Assembly: GCF_008831285.2 (NCBI RefSeq)
Contig: NC_045149.1
Span: 10,444,417-10,508,416 of the forward strand
Origin: Nymphaea colorata
Taxonomy: Eukaryota; Streptophyta; Magnoliopsida; Nymphaeales; Nymphaeaceae
Reading direction: 5' to 3'
DNA length: 64,000 bases
Below the pieces are notes generated by a model that saw only the letters and a list, made by a program, of their open reading frames with translations, did no database searches and was not told the origin of the DNA. The translations under genes were made by a program, and so were the position numbers. Below are positions 12,480 through 25,000 of the stretch, in pieces (position 1 is the first letter of the stretch; each line of letters begins with the position of its first letter).

Positions 12480-14130
12480 AAAACTAGCCCGCTCTTTGGA
12501 GAGAGCGGACAATGCGGTAAGTAATATGATACCGTGGGGGCCGCCAACTATCATTTTCTAGAAATTAAGCTCGCCAAATCGAAATAGTTTAGAACCGGGA
12601 CTTTCAGAATGCAGCAGCTTATCAGAAGATACATGGCCTTTGTTCTCTTCCGTTAAGACCCCTTATCCTTTCACCACCCCCCGCAGGCGAGTAGAGGGTT
12701 CAATTCCGGCGAATGGAGGGTGATACCAGGTGAGTCCGACAGAGCAACGCCTTCACCTAGTGTCGAATGGTGTCGGAGAGCAAAATTTCACTAAAGAAGT
12801 GTTGCCAGAGGTACGCCTGCCCATCTTGTGCTACCAAATGTTTGATACAATGACTCCTCGTCAAATGTCGTTTTATCAGAAGCCAAAAGCTAGTTTCCAC
12901 GGGCAAGTTGACGATCATTTCGAATCTAATTTGCCCCTTAATCTAGAACATATTAGACCAGCAGAAAACCGAGAAAATTCGAACTGCCAAGGCAAATAGG
13001 CTGGGCAGTTCTCTAAGAAAGCTAGGCGGAAATGTGCCGATTACATCGGACCAAGTTGGCTGTCGCCGAAGTTGCAGGAGAACTGTTATGCTAGCAGGGA
13101 TTCATGGTGTCATTTGGACTTGAGTGAATGGACGTCGTTCTGACGGCGGTGTTGGTTCTTGATGGAACAGGGTCTGCGTGGAATAGGGAGACATCAATCT
13201 CGTTGGTTTGTTCAAGCATCTCTGGGCTTTCAGTCTTGAAAGCTAAATCATTCTCGCTATCTAGCTTATTCTCTTTGAGATGGCTCTTAACTATTTCCCA
13301 GCTGCCTTTTATCACTGTGTAAGTTTCCATCATGCATTGACTTCATAGCGTATCTCAATAGTCATTTGCTTTATATCCTATAATTAGCAAAAAGATATTA
13401 GATGGTTCATGGCAGCCATGATAGTTGTTGAGGAAGTGTCTCCGCATAAAGTTTTATGGCAGAATATCTATTTTGTTAGTGGTTCATGTTTACTTCGTGT
13501 TAGCTTTGTGGTCAAATGTTATATGTCGACTCGCAGTTGAGACTGTAGAAGACACTGCAGTGGGTTGGGTTAAGAACATGATCACACAAGAAGCCTAATG
13601 CTTCATCAGGCTACTCAATGATATCTCAGTCAATTCAAATCCTGTCGGCACGTTGCTTTGTTTCAGAATAGAATTTTACTGGAAACATTAATCTAGAGTT
13701 GAAGAAATGTCCACAATTTTCCAGCCAGGGTCAGGCTTGCATTGGCATACATGCTTTTGGGAGGTGCCCGAAAGTTGCTGCCCATAATTCTTTCAACAAG
13801 TGGGCAACAAATGGACGACCATTAGAAAGAACTCTATTTCTGAACGCAAAATTTATATTTCTGAAACCTAGGCTAGAATGGCATTTGCAAGTCCATGGTG
13901 GCAGCCATCGCAGTGTTCAGAAAATTCTTCTGGAAGACAGGGAACTTGATGAACATCAGGTTAATTCTGATGTCAAAGCTGTTGAGAGCGAGGTAAACGA
14001 CATGGAAGATGGAACCTGAAAGGGGAAACCTATTAGATGGCTTTCACCAGATCTTATGTGCATCTCATCAGCGATACCCCCAGTACTTGTCAAGAAGTCT
14101 TGCAATGATCTGGCATTTCCCTTTCCGATG
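12480..14130 (+). other. Unassigned coding-like stretch upstream of the host gene
   Basis: Base composition is richer in GC than the surroundings. At 12714 an ATG opens six residues that end at a strong donor (ATGGAGGGTGATACCAG then GTGAGT). The frame from 12730 is open for 89 codons and, past one TAG at 12997, for about 45 more. A second + frame at 13699-14019 is open for 106 codons. I recognise no family. These may be 5' exons of the gene that starts being readable at 15955, or remains of another gene. The link is not shown by the sequence. Confidence 0.3.
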
Positions 14131-14280
14131 TGAATCAATTGGATAATGGCAATGGTGCATGGTAATACATAAAGATAGTTGATTTCAATAAGATCTTTTG
14201 ATGCAGATGGAGTTTTTAAAAGAAACTGAGTCAAATGGTACTATAAAGAGAAAATAACATATCGATAGCAAGAAACATTT

Positions 14281-14525
14281 CTTGAAGCAATATATCTTTA
14301 TGAGGACCTACATGAGATCCAACTAATGACATGAACATAAAAAAAGTGTCCATCATAAGTCACCAAGGACGCTGTCACTCTACTTTCACAGATATACTTG
14401 AACCTGAAAGATGTGCTCTTGAATTAGTATATTTTTGTAAGGACCAACACAAGATCCAAGTAATGGCATGAAATATTTGAAAAGGTGCCCATCATAAGTC
14501 ACAGTGGAGTCTGTAATTCTACTTG
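14281..14525. repeat. Imperfect tandem duplication, about 137-bp period
   Basis: The stretch beginning CTTGAAG at 14281 recurs from 14418. Both contain a GAGGACC/AAGGACC block, AGATCCAA and CCATCATAAGTCAC, with about 20% mismatches. Confidence 0.7.
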
Positions 14526-15198
14526 CTGAAAGTTTGTGGTTGGTGATGTAGACAAATATGCTTACAACATGTACAGATACCAACCGGTAGTACTAAGCAA
14601 ATTATGGAGAAATATAATTATGATTAATATAGATAAGTAAGCATTATTTGGATCTAGATGCAAGATATAAGAAGTACAGTAGTTAATGAAAGTTTGCTCA
14701 TATCTCAGGAAATATTAATTGTTGCACTATATAACTCCTTAGGCATTTTCAGCTCGTCAGCAAGTGTCCTGGAATTCATGCACATGTATCCATTTATGCT
14801 ATAACGCTGGCCAAGTTTATGATTGGCCAGGTAAATTACTAGTACCATCCATGTGCACTTGACGCATGCTTACATTGTTATGCTCTCTAGGCACCAACAA
14901 GGGAACTGTTCAATGGATACAAGGCAGCACAATTTTCTTTCTTTTAGTACATTATCTTTCTGATGCTTATCAGAGGTCGTTTTAGATCTTGCTTTGGTTC
15001 TTTATTGATGTGGTGCCATATTACAATCAGTTTCCAATTTTATAGAGAGCCTCTTCTTTTTCCAATTTTTCTGATTCAAGCAATGCTATCAAGTGTTGCA
15101 GCACTTGCAAACGGTCAACCAGAATTTCTCATCCATTTTGGCCTTTTAGTTGATTACTTCTGCTTCCAAGTTCTTTGCAAGTTATTGAATTGGTACAG

Positions 15199-15292
15199 TT
15201 GTATCTCAGTGTCTAATGAAGGTAAGCTTTGGAAAGGTGATGTTGGCGAACCGGCTTGGACCTTGGCTATTTACTCCTTCGAAATTGAGAAG
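15199..15292 (+). CDS. Candidate upstream exon of the host gene
   Basis: A 150-codon open frame (14963-15415) contains the stretch WKGDVGEPAWTLAIYSFEIE and then meets a good donor (AAG then GTAATG) after 15292 in phase 0. The next certain exon at 15955 starts in phase 0, so the two would join in frame. A TACAG acceptor before 15199 is one possible start. A competing donor (GAAG then GTAAGC) lies at 15221. This is inferred from splice signals only. Confidence 0.4.
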
Positions 15293-15954
15293 GTAATGCA
15301 CCTTTCTTGTGAAGCTAATAATAGTATTAATTTATCCTGTGTCACCAAACATTTTTCTGTATATTTATTTATATTTGTTTTCTTGCCATTCTATACAACC
15401 TACCTTTCAAGATGAAATATTGCTGTATGTATTTCCCTTTTCCTTTTTTTTGTCTTAGTATCTCATTATTCAGTCATGCTACATGAGAATTAGATGAAAG
15501 TTTTTTTTTTTTAAATGAATATTAGGGAAAATATTTTGAATGGAAAACAAGGAAGAAATATTAGTTGTCTGGAACTTTATAATCAGATTTAGTAAAAATA
15601 CTGTGTTAGAAAGGTATCAACAGCAATTTATGCACTTAGATCTTCCTTTACCTGTAAAGTGATCTTAAGCAATGGCTACTCGCAATGTGCTTCAATTATC
15701 ATAATCTACCTTAAAATGAAAAGATAAGTGGGTTATTATATTAGACCTAGTTCAGTTCTGTTTTGGATCTGTTCTGAAAAGGAACCTCAACTAAATCAGT
15801 TATTATAATGTGTTCAACTGAGTCAATGACTTGGTACATGTAATGTTTATACTGGATGACAGTGCAGCTTAATTTCTCTTAAGTGCATTCTCGGCATGAA
15901 ATGATTATTTTGTTCTTAATCAGCAGGAGAACTTTGACCTGTGCTGTTAATCAG

Positions 15955-16032
15955 GATGCAGAGCAATCATTTAAATATACAGTAGAAGTGGATAAATTGA
16001 TAGATAAGCTAAGAGTGGCGAGTTCTAATCAA
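15955..16032 (+). CDS. Host gene exon (DAEQSF...ASSNQ)
   Basis: 26 codons between a TCAG acceptor and a GTGAGA donor, phase 0 at both ends. It is rich in charged residues ([11 protein letters not shown]). Confidence 0.75.
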
Positions 16033-19000
16033 GTGAGAACTGGTTATTAGTATTTTCTTCATCTTTGATGATTTTGTTTTCTTCGTGGTTATTTCTCTTG
16101 TTATTGATATGTTGCATTTTGTTCTCCGTGCTTGTGAGCCCTCCTCTTACATATGTTTGTTGCATTAAACAGCTTCAGCAGCTGGTAGCTGAAAACATTC
16201 TGGCCTTCAATGAGAGTTTTTGGATTCGTCTGGCAGCTAGGACGGACACATGCAAATCTGATGATGATAAAGCATGGTTTTCACTTGATTACTTTCAGCC
16301 ACTTAAATTGCTACAAAAGCATCCATATGTTGTATTTTGGCTAATCTAGATTGAATTTGGTGGTTTAATTCCAGAAAGACTATGAGGAACTTGCTTCACA
16401 TTTGATGAGCATGGTAGATCGGCTTGTGCACAAAACAAATGTGAGAAACTCCTCTGATATTGAATAAATATAATCAAGTTTATAAAAACCTCTGCAGAAG
16501 CTGATGCTGTACAATTACAACGGTCCAAGTCATAGTCTCAATCTAATCTTATTCCACTATGCATGAGCTCACCTTTTGAACTTGTTGTTGTGCTGTTGTG
16601 TCCTGCGTACCATCATGCTGTATCATGTTTTGCTAGAACCTTTTTAAAGGCACAACATTCCAATAGTAATTAAAAAAAAAAAAATTCTAAGAAACACAAG
16701 GCAGCATATTGTTCTGAAAGAAACGTTGGAAAACAAAATTCCAAATTTATAACATCCAATTGGATCTACTTTTAAGCTTGGATCATGGATCTAGTTTTGA
16801 GCTTCATAATCCAGTATTTTTCTACCTTATCTTGATTTTAAGAAAAGCTGAGGTATACACTGTGTTTTTCTGTCTGGTTTTGTGCCAGATTAGTATTTGA
16901 CTGTCTTTTATATATCATTTTGAGAAATAGATACATTAGTTTGTTTTCTTTTTTTAATGCAAAATCTTTCAAATCATATATTCAGATTGTAGTACTTTTT
17001 GGAGATTTATGTCTTACTAATTATGGTTCACTTTGAGTTCATAACATGTTTGATCTGTGTGTGGTCCATAATAGTATATAAAGATACTGAACATAGCACT
17101 ATAATCATCTTTCTATTAATAGTGTGTCATGCTCTTTATGGTGTAACTTATTGGCTGCTTAGCATCCAAACGGTCCTGTAGATGATGGGCACATATATTC
17201 CCATGCCGGCTTTGTTTATACTTTTATGTCTCATATCTCTCTGCAGGAGAAGATAGAATCAGCCACAGACGTGCTGAGGGAAATAATAAGGCCAGTGATT
17301 GTAGATGATGAAGAAATTTCTTGGCCTCCAAGGGACCCACAGTCTCTTGTTCTGATGGAGAAGGTACCTTTACTTTTTCAAATGGATAGGATGAATTTTT
17401 TCATGGCTGAGGTGCTTACTCATCTAGTGTCTGTGTAGTACAATTGTTTCAGAAGTAAAATGATATTGATTAGTGTTTTACATTCTATGGGACCTAACTA
17501 TTAGAGCAGAATATAATTCTGATGAATATTTTCTTCCTAACCATTGTACTATCTAGGTTCTGAAGCATTAATCAGTTTCTAACACTATATGGATCCTGCT
17601 CTCTTTTGAGAAGCATATGCATCCTTGGGTACATATAAGTTGCAAAACTATGGTATGACATCCAGAGCATCATAAGGAGAATTCTAACTATCAACTCACT
17701 TAAATAACAGGATAGCTTATTTTTTCACTGATTTGGTGATGCTAATGGATGAATTATAGACAATCAAATGATAATGCTTTCCTGACATAGCATACCTTCG
17801 AAACTTTGACCAGTCTTAAATTTTAGTGCAATTAATAGATCTTTTTTGAAGCCAATGCTCATTCATTCAGCATGTCACTAACAACACTAACATCAAGAAA
17901 CATCCTCTTCACAACAAACTGGGTTCTTCACAGGCTGGAATAATATATTAATCATAAGTGTTAAGAAATGTTTCTACAATTCTATTATACAACTTTTAAA
18001 TATATTATTTGTCTTTATGGTCTTTTTTAATCTTATACAACTACTATAGATATATTCTGTTAGGGCTAGTTTTAGTCTATATTCATGTTGCCTTTTAGGG
18101 ATGAGGATGTTGACTATGAAGCCCCCTTTCATTTATGTGTCATTTATTGCAGTTTGAAGCATAATGAGCTAAAGCTTCTTTTCTTTTATACTTTATTTTT
18201 TCCTTTACATATTCCTCTCTGTGGTTTGAACATGGTATCATGGCCATACAGGAAAGAAGAGAGTGTGGCAACAGAACTTGTTGTTGTACCATTAAAGATA
18301 GGCGGTTCAGTTTTTTGTATAGTCTTCTTCTGAGTTTAACCATCTAGAGCTGTTTGCTCTTCAAATTTTGGGTGCCTTTGTGGTATGGGAAAATTGCAAA
18401 ATAGTTTGTATAATATGAAACAAAGGCAAGGAGATGAAACTGTCCAAGCCTTTTTGACTAATTGTTAGTCCTTACTAGATTATTTTGAACTGCTAATGTC
18501 TCTTTTTACCCTGATCACTAAATTTTTGGTCTATCACTCCTAACTTCTAGTCCTGGAAGTAACTTAAATATCCTAAATGCATCTCATGTTCTTTCCCTTG
18601 GTATGAATCTTGTTTTTGTTGGCCAAATTTGTTATCTTATCTCCTATGGATTGTGTATCGCAAGATTAGTAGTCAAGGGGGAATATACTGGAGTTAGCCA
18701 TAGACAAGACGACTTGTGTTAGCTTGCATCTAACACTTCAAGAGGGACAAGACAGGAAGCATGCATTCCAAAGTTAAGAGTCAACATCCTGTCGCCAATG
18801 ACTAGGCTATCTATTTGCTTCTAGGCTGCATCCTTTTGTCTTGTAATAGTTTTGATGGATCTCAGACAGTTGTGTCTGATCATGTACAAAATTGTCAAAA
18901 TTGCAGATTGGCAAAAGGAACAGCACCTTTGGTTCATAGAGAGCTTAAATCTGAAGGATCATCTGATCTTGTACATTCAAATGTTTGGGGTCCTTCATAT

Positions 19001-22000
19001 ATTTTTGCTAAAGGAGGCTTTGCTTATTTTGTTACTCCAACTGATGATTGTACAAGTTTCCTTGGATATTTTTCAGGAAAAATAAAAATGAATTCCTTGA
19101 TATTTTTCAAAGGTTTTGTGTTGCAATAGATACCCAATTCTCTGCAAGGATCAAAATTTGTGCTCTGAGTCAGGAGAACAATATGCTTGTCATGTGCTTG
19201 AAAATTTTCTGCAAATGAAAGGCATTGTTCATCAAAAAACCTGTTGATATGCACATAAGAAAAATGGTATTGCAGAGCAAAAAAGTAAAACTATATTGGG
19301 ACTATGGCAGTGCTCTTGTTTCTATGAGAGTGGATTAGCAGGAAGATGTGTGTGTTTTAAGTTTGTATGGCTGTTTATCAATTAAATTGCATGCCATCTA
19401 GGCCTTTAAGGAAATTTCATCCTGTGACAAGTTATGAAACGTGACACCGAATGAGCTGATGGAAGTACTTGGATGTACTTATTTTGTATTGACACCATAA
19501 CAGTGCCACAACACAATTGGGAAGAGAGCATGAACTTTGAGATGGTGATGCTTCATGAACATGAACCATATTATATGAAAATGGAAGAGTTAACAAAAGA
19601 AGATGGAGATTTCTCATTCCTAATGCCATATTCTGTTGAGGAAACTTATAGTGAAGAGGCCAACCCTCATGGTTGTGAAGGCCCTGGTAATCAAGGCAAA
19701 TTGGAAAGACAAAAATATAGATCAAATCAAATTTATGAAAGAAGATTGTAGAAATAATAGACGCAAAAGAACCGAAGATCGAACACAGATGTAACGTGGA
19801 AAACCCTCAATAGAGGGAAAAAAACCACGGGTGAGGAGGACTGGTGCCCACTAGCTGTCAGACTCTCTCTCGCTTAGAAACTTCATTAACTTACAAGATT
19901 AGGGTTTACAATAGTATAAGTATATGCCCAAACTAGGACACAATGGATCGGGTTTAGACCCGGACCCATACATCAAAATCCGTCAACACTTCCCCTCAAG
20001 TTGGGCATACATATCAAACATACCCAACTTGGATACATTTATCTCAAATGGAATTACATGTAAAGCTTTAGTTAGAATATCAGCAGTTTCGTCTTCAGAC
20101 TTCATGAATGGTAATGTTAACTCCCTGGCATCAATTCTTTCTCTGATGAAGTGACGGTCAATCTCAACATGCTTTGTTCGATCATGAAGCACTGGATTGT
20201 TAGCCAAGTTAATCGCAGACTTGTTATCATAATACATCCTCATAGGCCCTTCAATCTCTATTCCAATATCAGTCAGCAAGATCTTTAGCCACAACAACTC
20301 TGATACTCCAGTAGCAACTGCCCTATATTCAACCTCTGCACTTGAGCGGGAACAGACATCTTGTCTCTTGCTTCTCCAAACAACTACATTTCCCCCCAAG
20401 TAAACGCAGTACCCTGAAGTAGATCTTCTGGTGTCAACACAGCCTGCCCAGTCTGCATCAGAATACCCATCAATTTTTATAGACCTTTGTTTCACATACA
20501 GAAGTCCCTTGCCATGATTCTTCTTCAAGTAACACAAGATTCTATCTACAGCTTTCAAGTGCGCATCCGTAGGTGCATGCATAAACTGACACATTTACAG
20601 CAAAAGTGATATCCGGTCTAGTTAGAGTGAGGTATATCAATCTACCAACTAGACGTTGATATCTCCCTCCCTTTAACTTCTTCACACAAAGGTTCTCCAT
20701 CCTTGCTACCGAGTTTGTACCCAACATCCAGAGGAGTAGAAGTTGGTCTGCATCCCAGTTTTCCTGTCTCCTTCAGTAGATCCAAGGTATACTTCCTTTG
20801 ATTAAGCACAAAAGTCGTACCTGATCTGGCAATTTCAATACCAAGGAAATACTTTAGTTTACCAAGGTCCTTGAGATCAAATTCAGCAGATAGTAAAGCC
20901 TTTAATTTTGCTATCTCTTTTTCATCATTACCTGTAACAATCATATCATCAACATAAACCAGCAGTAGAGTAACTTTACCCTCTATCCTCTTTACAAAGA
21001 GAGTATGATCTCCATTTCCTTGTTTGTAACCATGCTTCTTCATAACAAGTCTGAGACGTTCAAACCATGCTCGGGGAGACTGTTTGAGCCCATACAAAGC
21101 CTTCTTCAGTTTACAGCATTTTTCAGGTTTCTCAAAACCCGGAGGCATACACATATATACTTCCTCTTCGAGATCTCCGTTGAGAAAGACATTTTTAACA
21201 TCAAGTTGACACATCTCCCAACCCTTCAGTACCGCCAAAGAAATAATAACTCTAATAGTTTTCATCTTCGCAACTGGGGCAAACGTCTCTAATTAGTCGA
21301 TCCCATATTTCTGACTGAACCCCTTGGCCACCAGACGTGCTTTGTACCTCTCAATGTTCCTATCTAGTTTGTACTTAATGGTGTAGACTCACTTTGACCC
21401 CACCAAATGAGATGCTTCAGAAATCTCTACCACCTCCCATGTCTGATTTCTGTCTAAGGCCTCTATCTCTTCTTGCATAGCATGAGTCCACTTGGGGTCA
21501 CTCTGAGCCTCTGTAACATTCTTGGGAATCACAACCACAGACAAGGAGGATACAAAACATTTGTAGTCAGTGCTTAATCTAGAATAAGATACAAAGTTAC
21601 GAATAGGGTGTTGGGTACATGACCTGACACCCTTTCTCAGGGCAATGGGAAGATCCTCGTTTTCATTTTCTGTCTGACTTTCTCTCTCAACAGGTTGCGT
21701 CTGAGCAGGACTTGGGTCATCCAAGGAAGAAGTAGGATTGGGATTCAGAGTGGGCTTCTCACTATCAATCACCTTGTCAGTACAAACTCTTCTCCTAGAA
21801 TACACCTGCCCAAACAGACGATTGCATTCTTTTTCTGTCTCCGTAGGACTCTCCTTTCCTTGTTCATGTACCTCAATAGACGTCCCATCTTCTTTTCCAA
21901 GCACATCGACAGACGGATTCTCTTCACGCCTGTAATCCAAAAACTCTGTAAACTGAATTTCATGACTTGGAGAATACTCTTCCTTAGACATTGACTTCTC

Positions 22001-25000
22001 CCCCTGAAGAGAATTCTCACTAAAATAAGAGACATGTTCCAAGAATGTGACATCCTTGGTAATGTGAACTCGACCAGTGGTGGGATCTAGACATTTATAC
22101 CCCTTTTGAGTAGAAGAATACCCAAGAAATATTCCCTTAATTGATTTGGGGTCAAGTTTTTTTACATTCGGGCTGTGATTATGAATGAAACACACACATC
22201 CAAAGACCCGAGGAGGGAGGTGAAAATGTTGGCTACTCCCTGGAAGCAAGGAGTAGGGTGTACGACCATTTAGCACTCGACTAGGCATGCGATTAATCAA
22301 ATAGGCACTAGTAATGACTACATCTCCCCAATAATATTTTGGAAGATTCCTTTGGAACAGTAAAGCTCTGGTGACATTTAGTAACCGACGGTTTTTTCTC
22401 TCAGCAACTCCATTTTGAGAAGGTGTATAACTACATGATGTCTCATGAACAATCCCCCTCTTTCGAAGGAATTCCTCGACAGTGAGACACATATACTCAC
22501 GAGCATTATCAGACCGGAATGTCTTGATAGACTCACCATACTGGTTTTCCACTAGGAGGATGAAGGTTTCTATAATATGAGGCACTTCGCTACGGTCTTT
22601 CAACAGATAAACAAAAGTACATCTTGAATAGTCATCTATGAAAGTCATAAAGTACTGAAAACCACCACGAGAATGAATGCCTGAAGGCCCCCACACATCA
22701 GAATGAATCAAGGAGAAAGTTTTATTAGCACGACTATTTGAAATTGGATACGAAGCTCTAACATGCTTCGCAAACTGACACACATCACAAGATAACATGG
22801 AAATGTTTAAACTGGAACATAATTCAAGGAACAATTGTTTCAAAATCCCAAAAGGGAGATGACCAAGGTGTTCATACCAATATAAAAATAACTGACGACA
22901 CTCTTCCTTCTTCTTCTCTGTCTTGCTGACTGCGGACATAAGGGTTGTGGGAATGCGTATAGGGAGCCGATATAACACATCAGACACCAAACCAATCCCA
23001 ATCTTCTTCCCTATCACCAAGTCCTGCAAAACACAATGTTTTTCAGAAAATATAAGTTCACAGTTGAGTTCCTTGGTAATCTTGCTAACAGATAAAAGAT
23101 TTAAAGGAAGGTGGGGAACATGCAAAGCACCATGCACTAAAAATTGTTCAACAAAGAAAGACTCCTTTTCCCTGCCACAGAGGTAAAGGAGCCATCGACA
23201 AGGGACACACGTTCCTTTCCCGATGATAGCTTGTAGTCATGAAAGAGTTTAGGGTTGTCAGTCATGTGATGAGTGGCACTGCTATCAACAATCCACTCTC
23301 CCATGCAAGAAATACCTTGTTCACCTGAAACAGCCAGTGCCTGATTGACCTTCACCTCATCTGACGTGTCTGCCTGACCAACATCAATTTGGCTCAAATA
23401 TGCACGCAACTCACGAATCTGTTATGCAGAAATAGAAACTTTACCATCACTAGGATTCGTTGCATTCGAAATAGGCTTCTTGCCACTAGAAGACCGCCCC
23501 CTACTATTCTTCTTCTCTGGATGCAGGTCCCAACAAAAATCCATAGTATAACCAAGTTTCTTGCAGTGTGTACATTTACGGGAAGAACGGGTAGTTCCAA
23601 CAGAGACACGACTAATGAAGGCAAACCATTCATTGTGAGACATGGGATCCTCCTTTCTCCCACTTGTGATCAGTCTCCTCTGCTCTTCAGCTTCAACACG
23701 AGAATAAACATCTTCAATACTGAATGATTCCTCAGAGTTAAGAATCTAACTCCTTATATTTTCAAATTCATCGTTCAGTCCAGCTAAGAAAAGGAATACC
23801 CTATTCTCCCACTCCTTGGCCATTTACTGCATCTAGTCTTGAGGAGAACTCCATGTAAGATCAGAATGGTAGTCAAGATCCTCCCACTTCGATTTCAATG
23901 CTGCGTAGGAATCTGCGACTGAGAGATCCCCTTGTCGCAGAGCATACACGTCCTTCATTAGTTGATATACACGAACTTTTCTTTTCTTTTGACCATACAT
24001 CTGTTCCAAAATAATCCACATATCCCTCGCAGTCTTCTTATGAAGAATGAGGGGTTGAATATCTGAAGACTTAACAATCCAAGTTTTTACCTGGTTGTCC
24101 TCAAGAAACCATGTATCCCATGCCATACTATCCACAGCAGGTTCGACCTTTCTCCCATTCACATAGGCAATTCGTCCTCGACCAGCGATCCCCATAGTAA
24201 TTGCAGCGGACCATCGTAGATAATTCTCCTTGGTAAGCCGAATGGTGGTAACTTGAACCAGTATATTATCAGTTCCCACGGTCCCAACATCAGGCTGATC
24301 GGTATGGACTGTGGAGGAGGAAGACGAGTCGGCCATGATCACCAACTACAAACTGCTGACTAACAGAGACACGCAACAGCGGCAACCCCTGAGAACAACA
24401 CACCTTTGAGTCACCGATAGCAAGGATCAAGTCAGGCGGCTCAGAGGGCAGTAGATGATGCAGGGACACTGGGATCTGGTCGGACGGCGTTGGAGCCTGG
24501 TCGGGCGACGCTGGAGCGATCAGCGGTGCTGGGAAAAAAGGTGATGGCGGTGGAGTAGAACGACTGCACAACTAGGGCACGAGCGGCAAAGGGCAGCAGC
24601 GACAGATGGCAGCGGCGAAGGAGCATAGGGCAGCGGCAGATGCGGGCGACACAGAGGGTCTCAGGCGATGCAGCCGAGCGGCGGCGGCATCAGCAGCAAG
24701 TGATTCAGGGTTGGAACCACAACCCTAAAAAAAAATTTTCCAAGCTCGCTAGCTCTGATACCATGTAGAAATTGTTGCAGCCTTGAAACGTGGGGAGAGA
24801 GAGAGAGGGCTGAAGACGTGAGAGTTGAGAAGAAAAGAACACCCTCAATTCACTAACCCTAATCTCTATTATAAAGAGATTAGGGTGGAAAGAAGATTTA
24901 CAGATTACATCAATCTAAAATAAAGAAAATATTAAAGAGATCTTATAACTCTTTAATATTACAAAGAACCACCTAGAAACATAAACATTCTTATTTCAAC

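Noticed and set aside
12690-12720. Possible tRNA gene because of GGTTCAATTCC
   Set aside because: The bases on either side do not pair into a T stem, and no anticodon or acceptor stem fits upstream.
14963-15415. A 150-codon frame as a complete gene
   Set aside because: Most of it looks like translated intron (hydrophobic, no motif). Only the 3' part up to the donor at 15293 is credible, as an exon.
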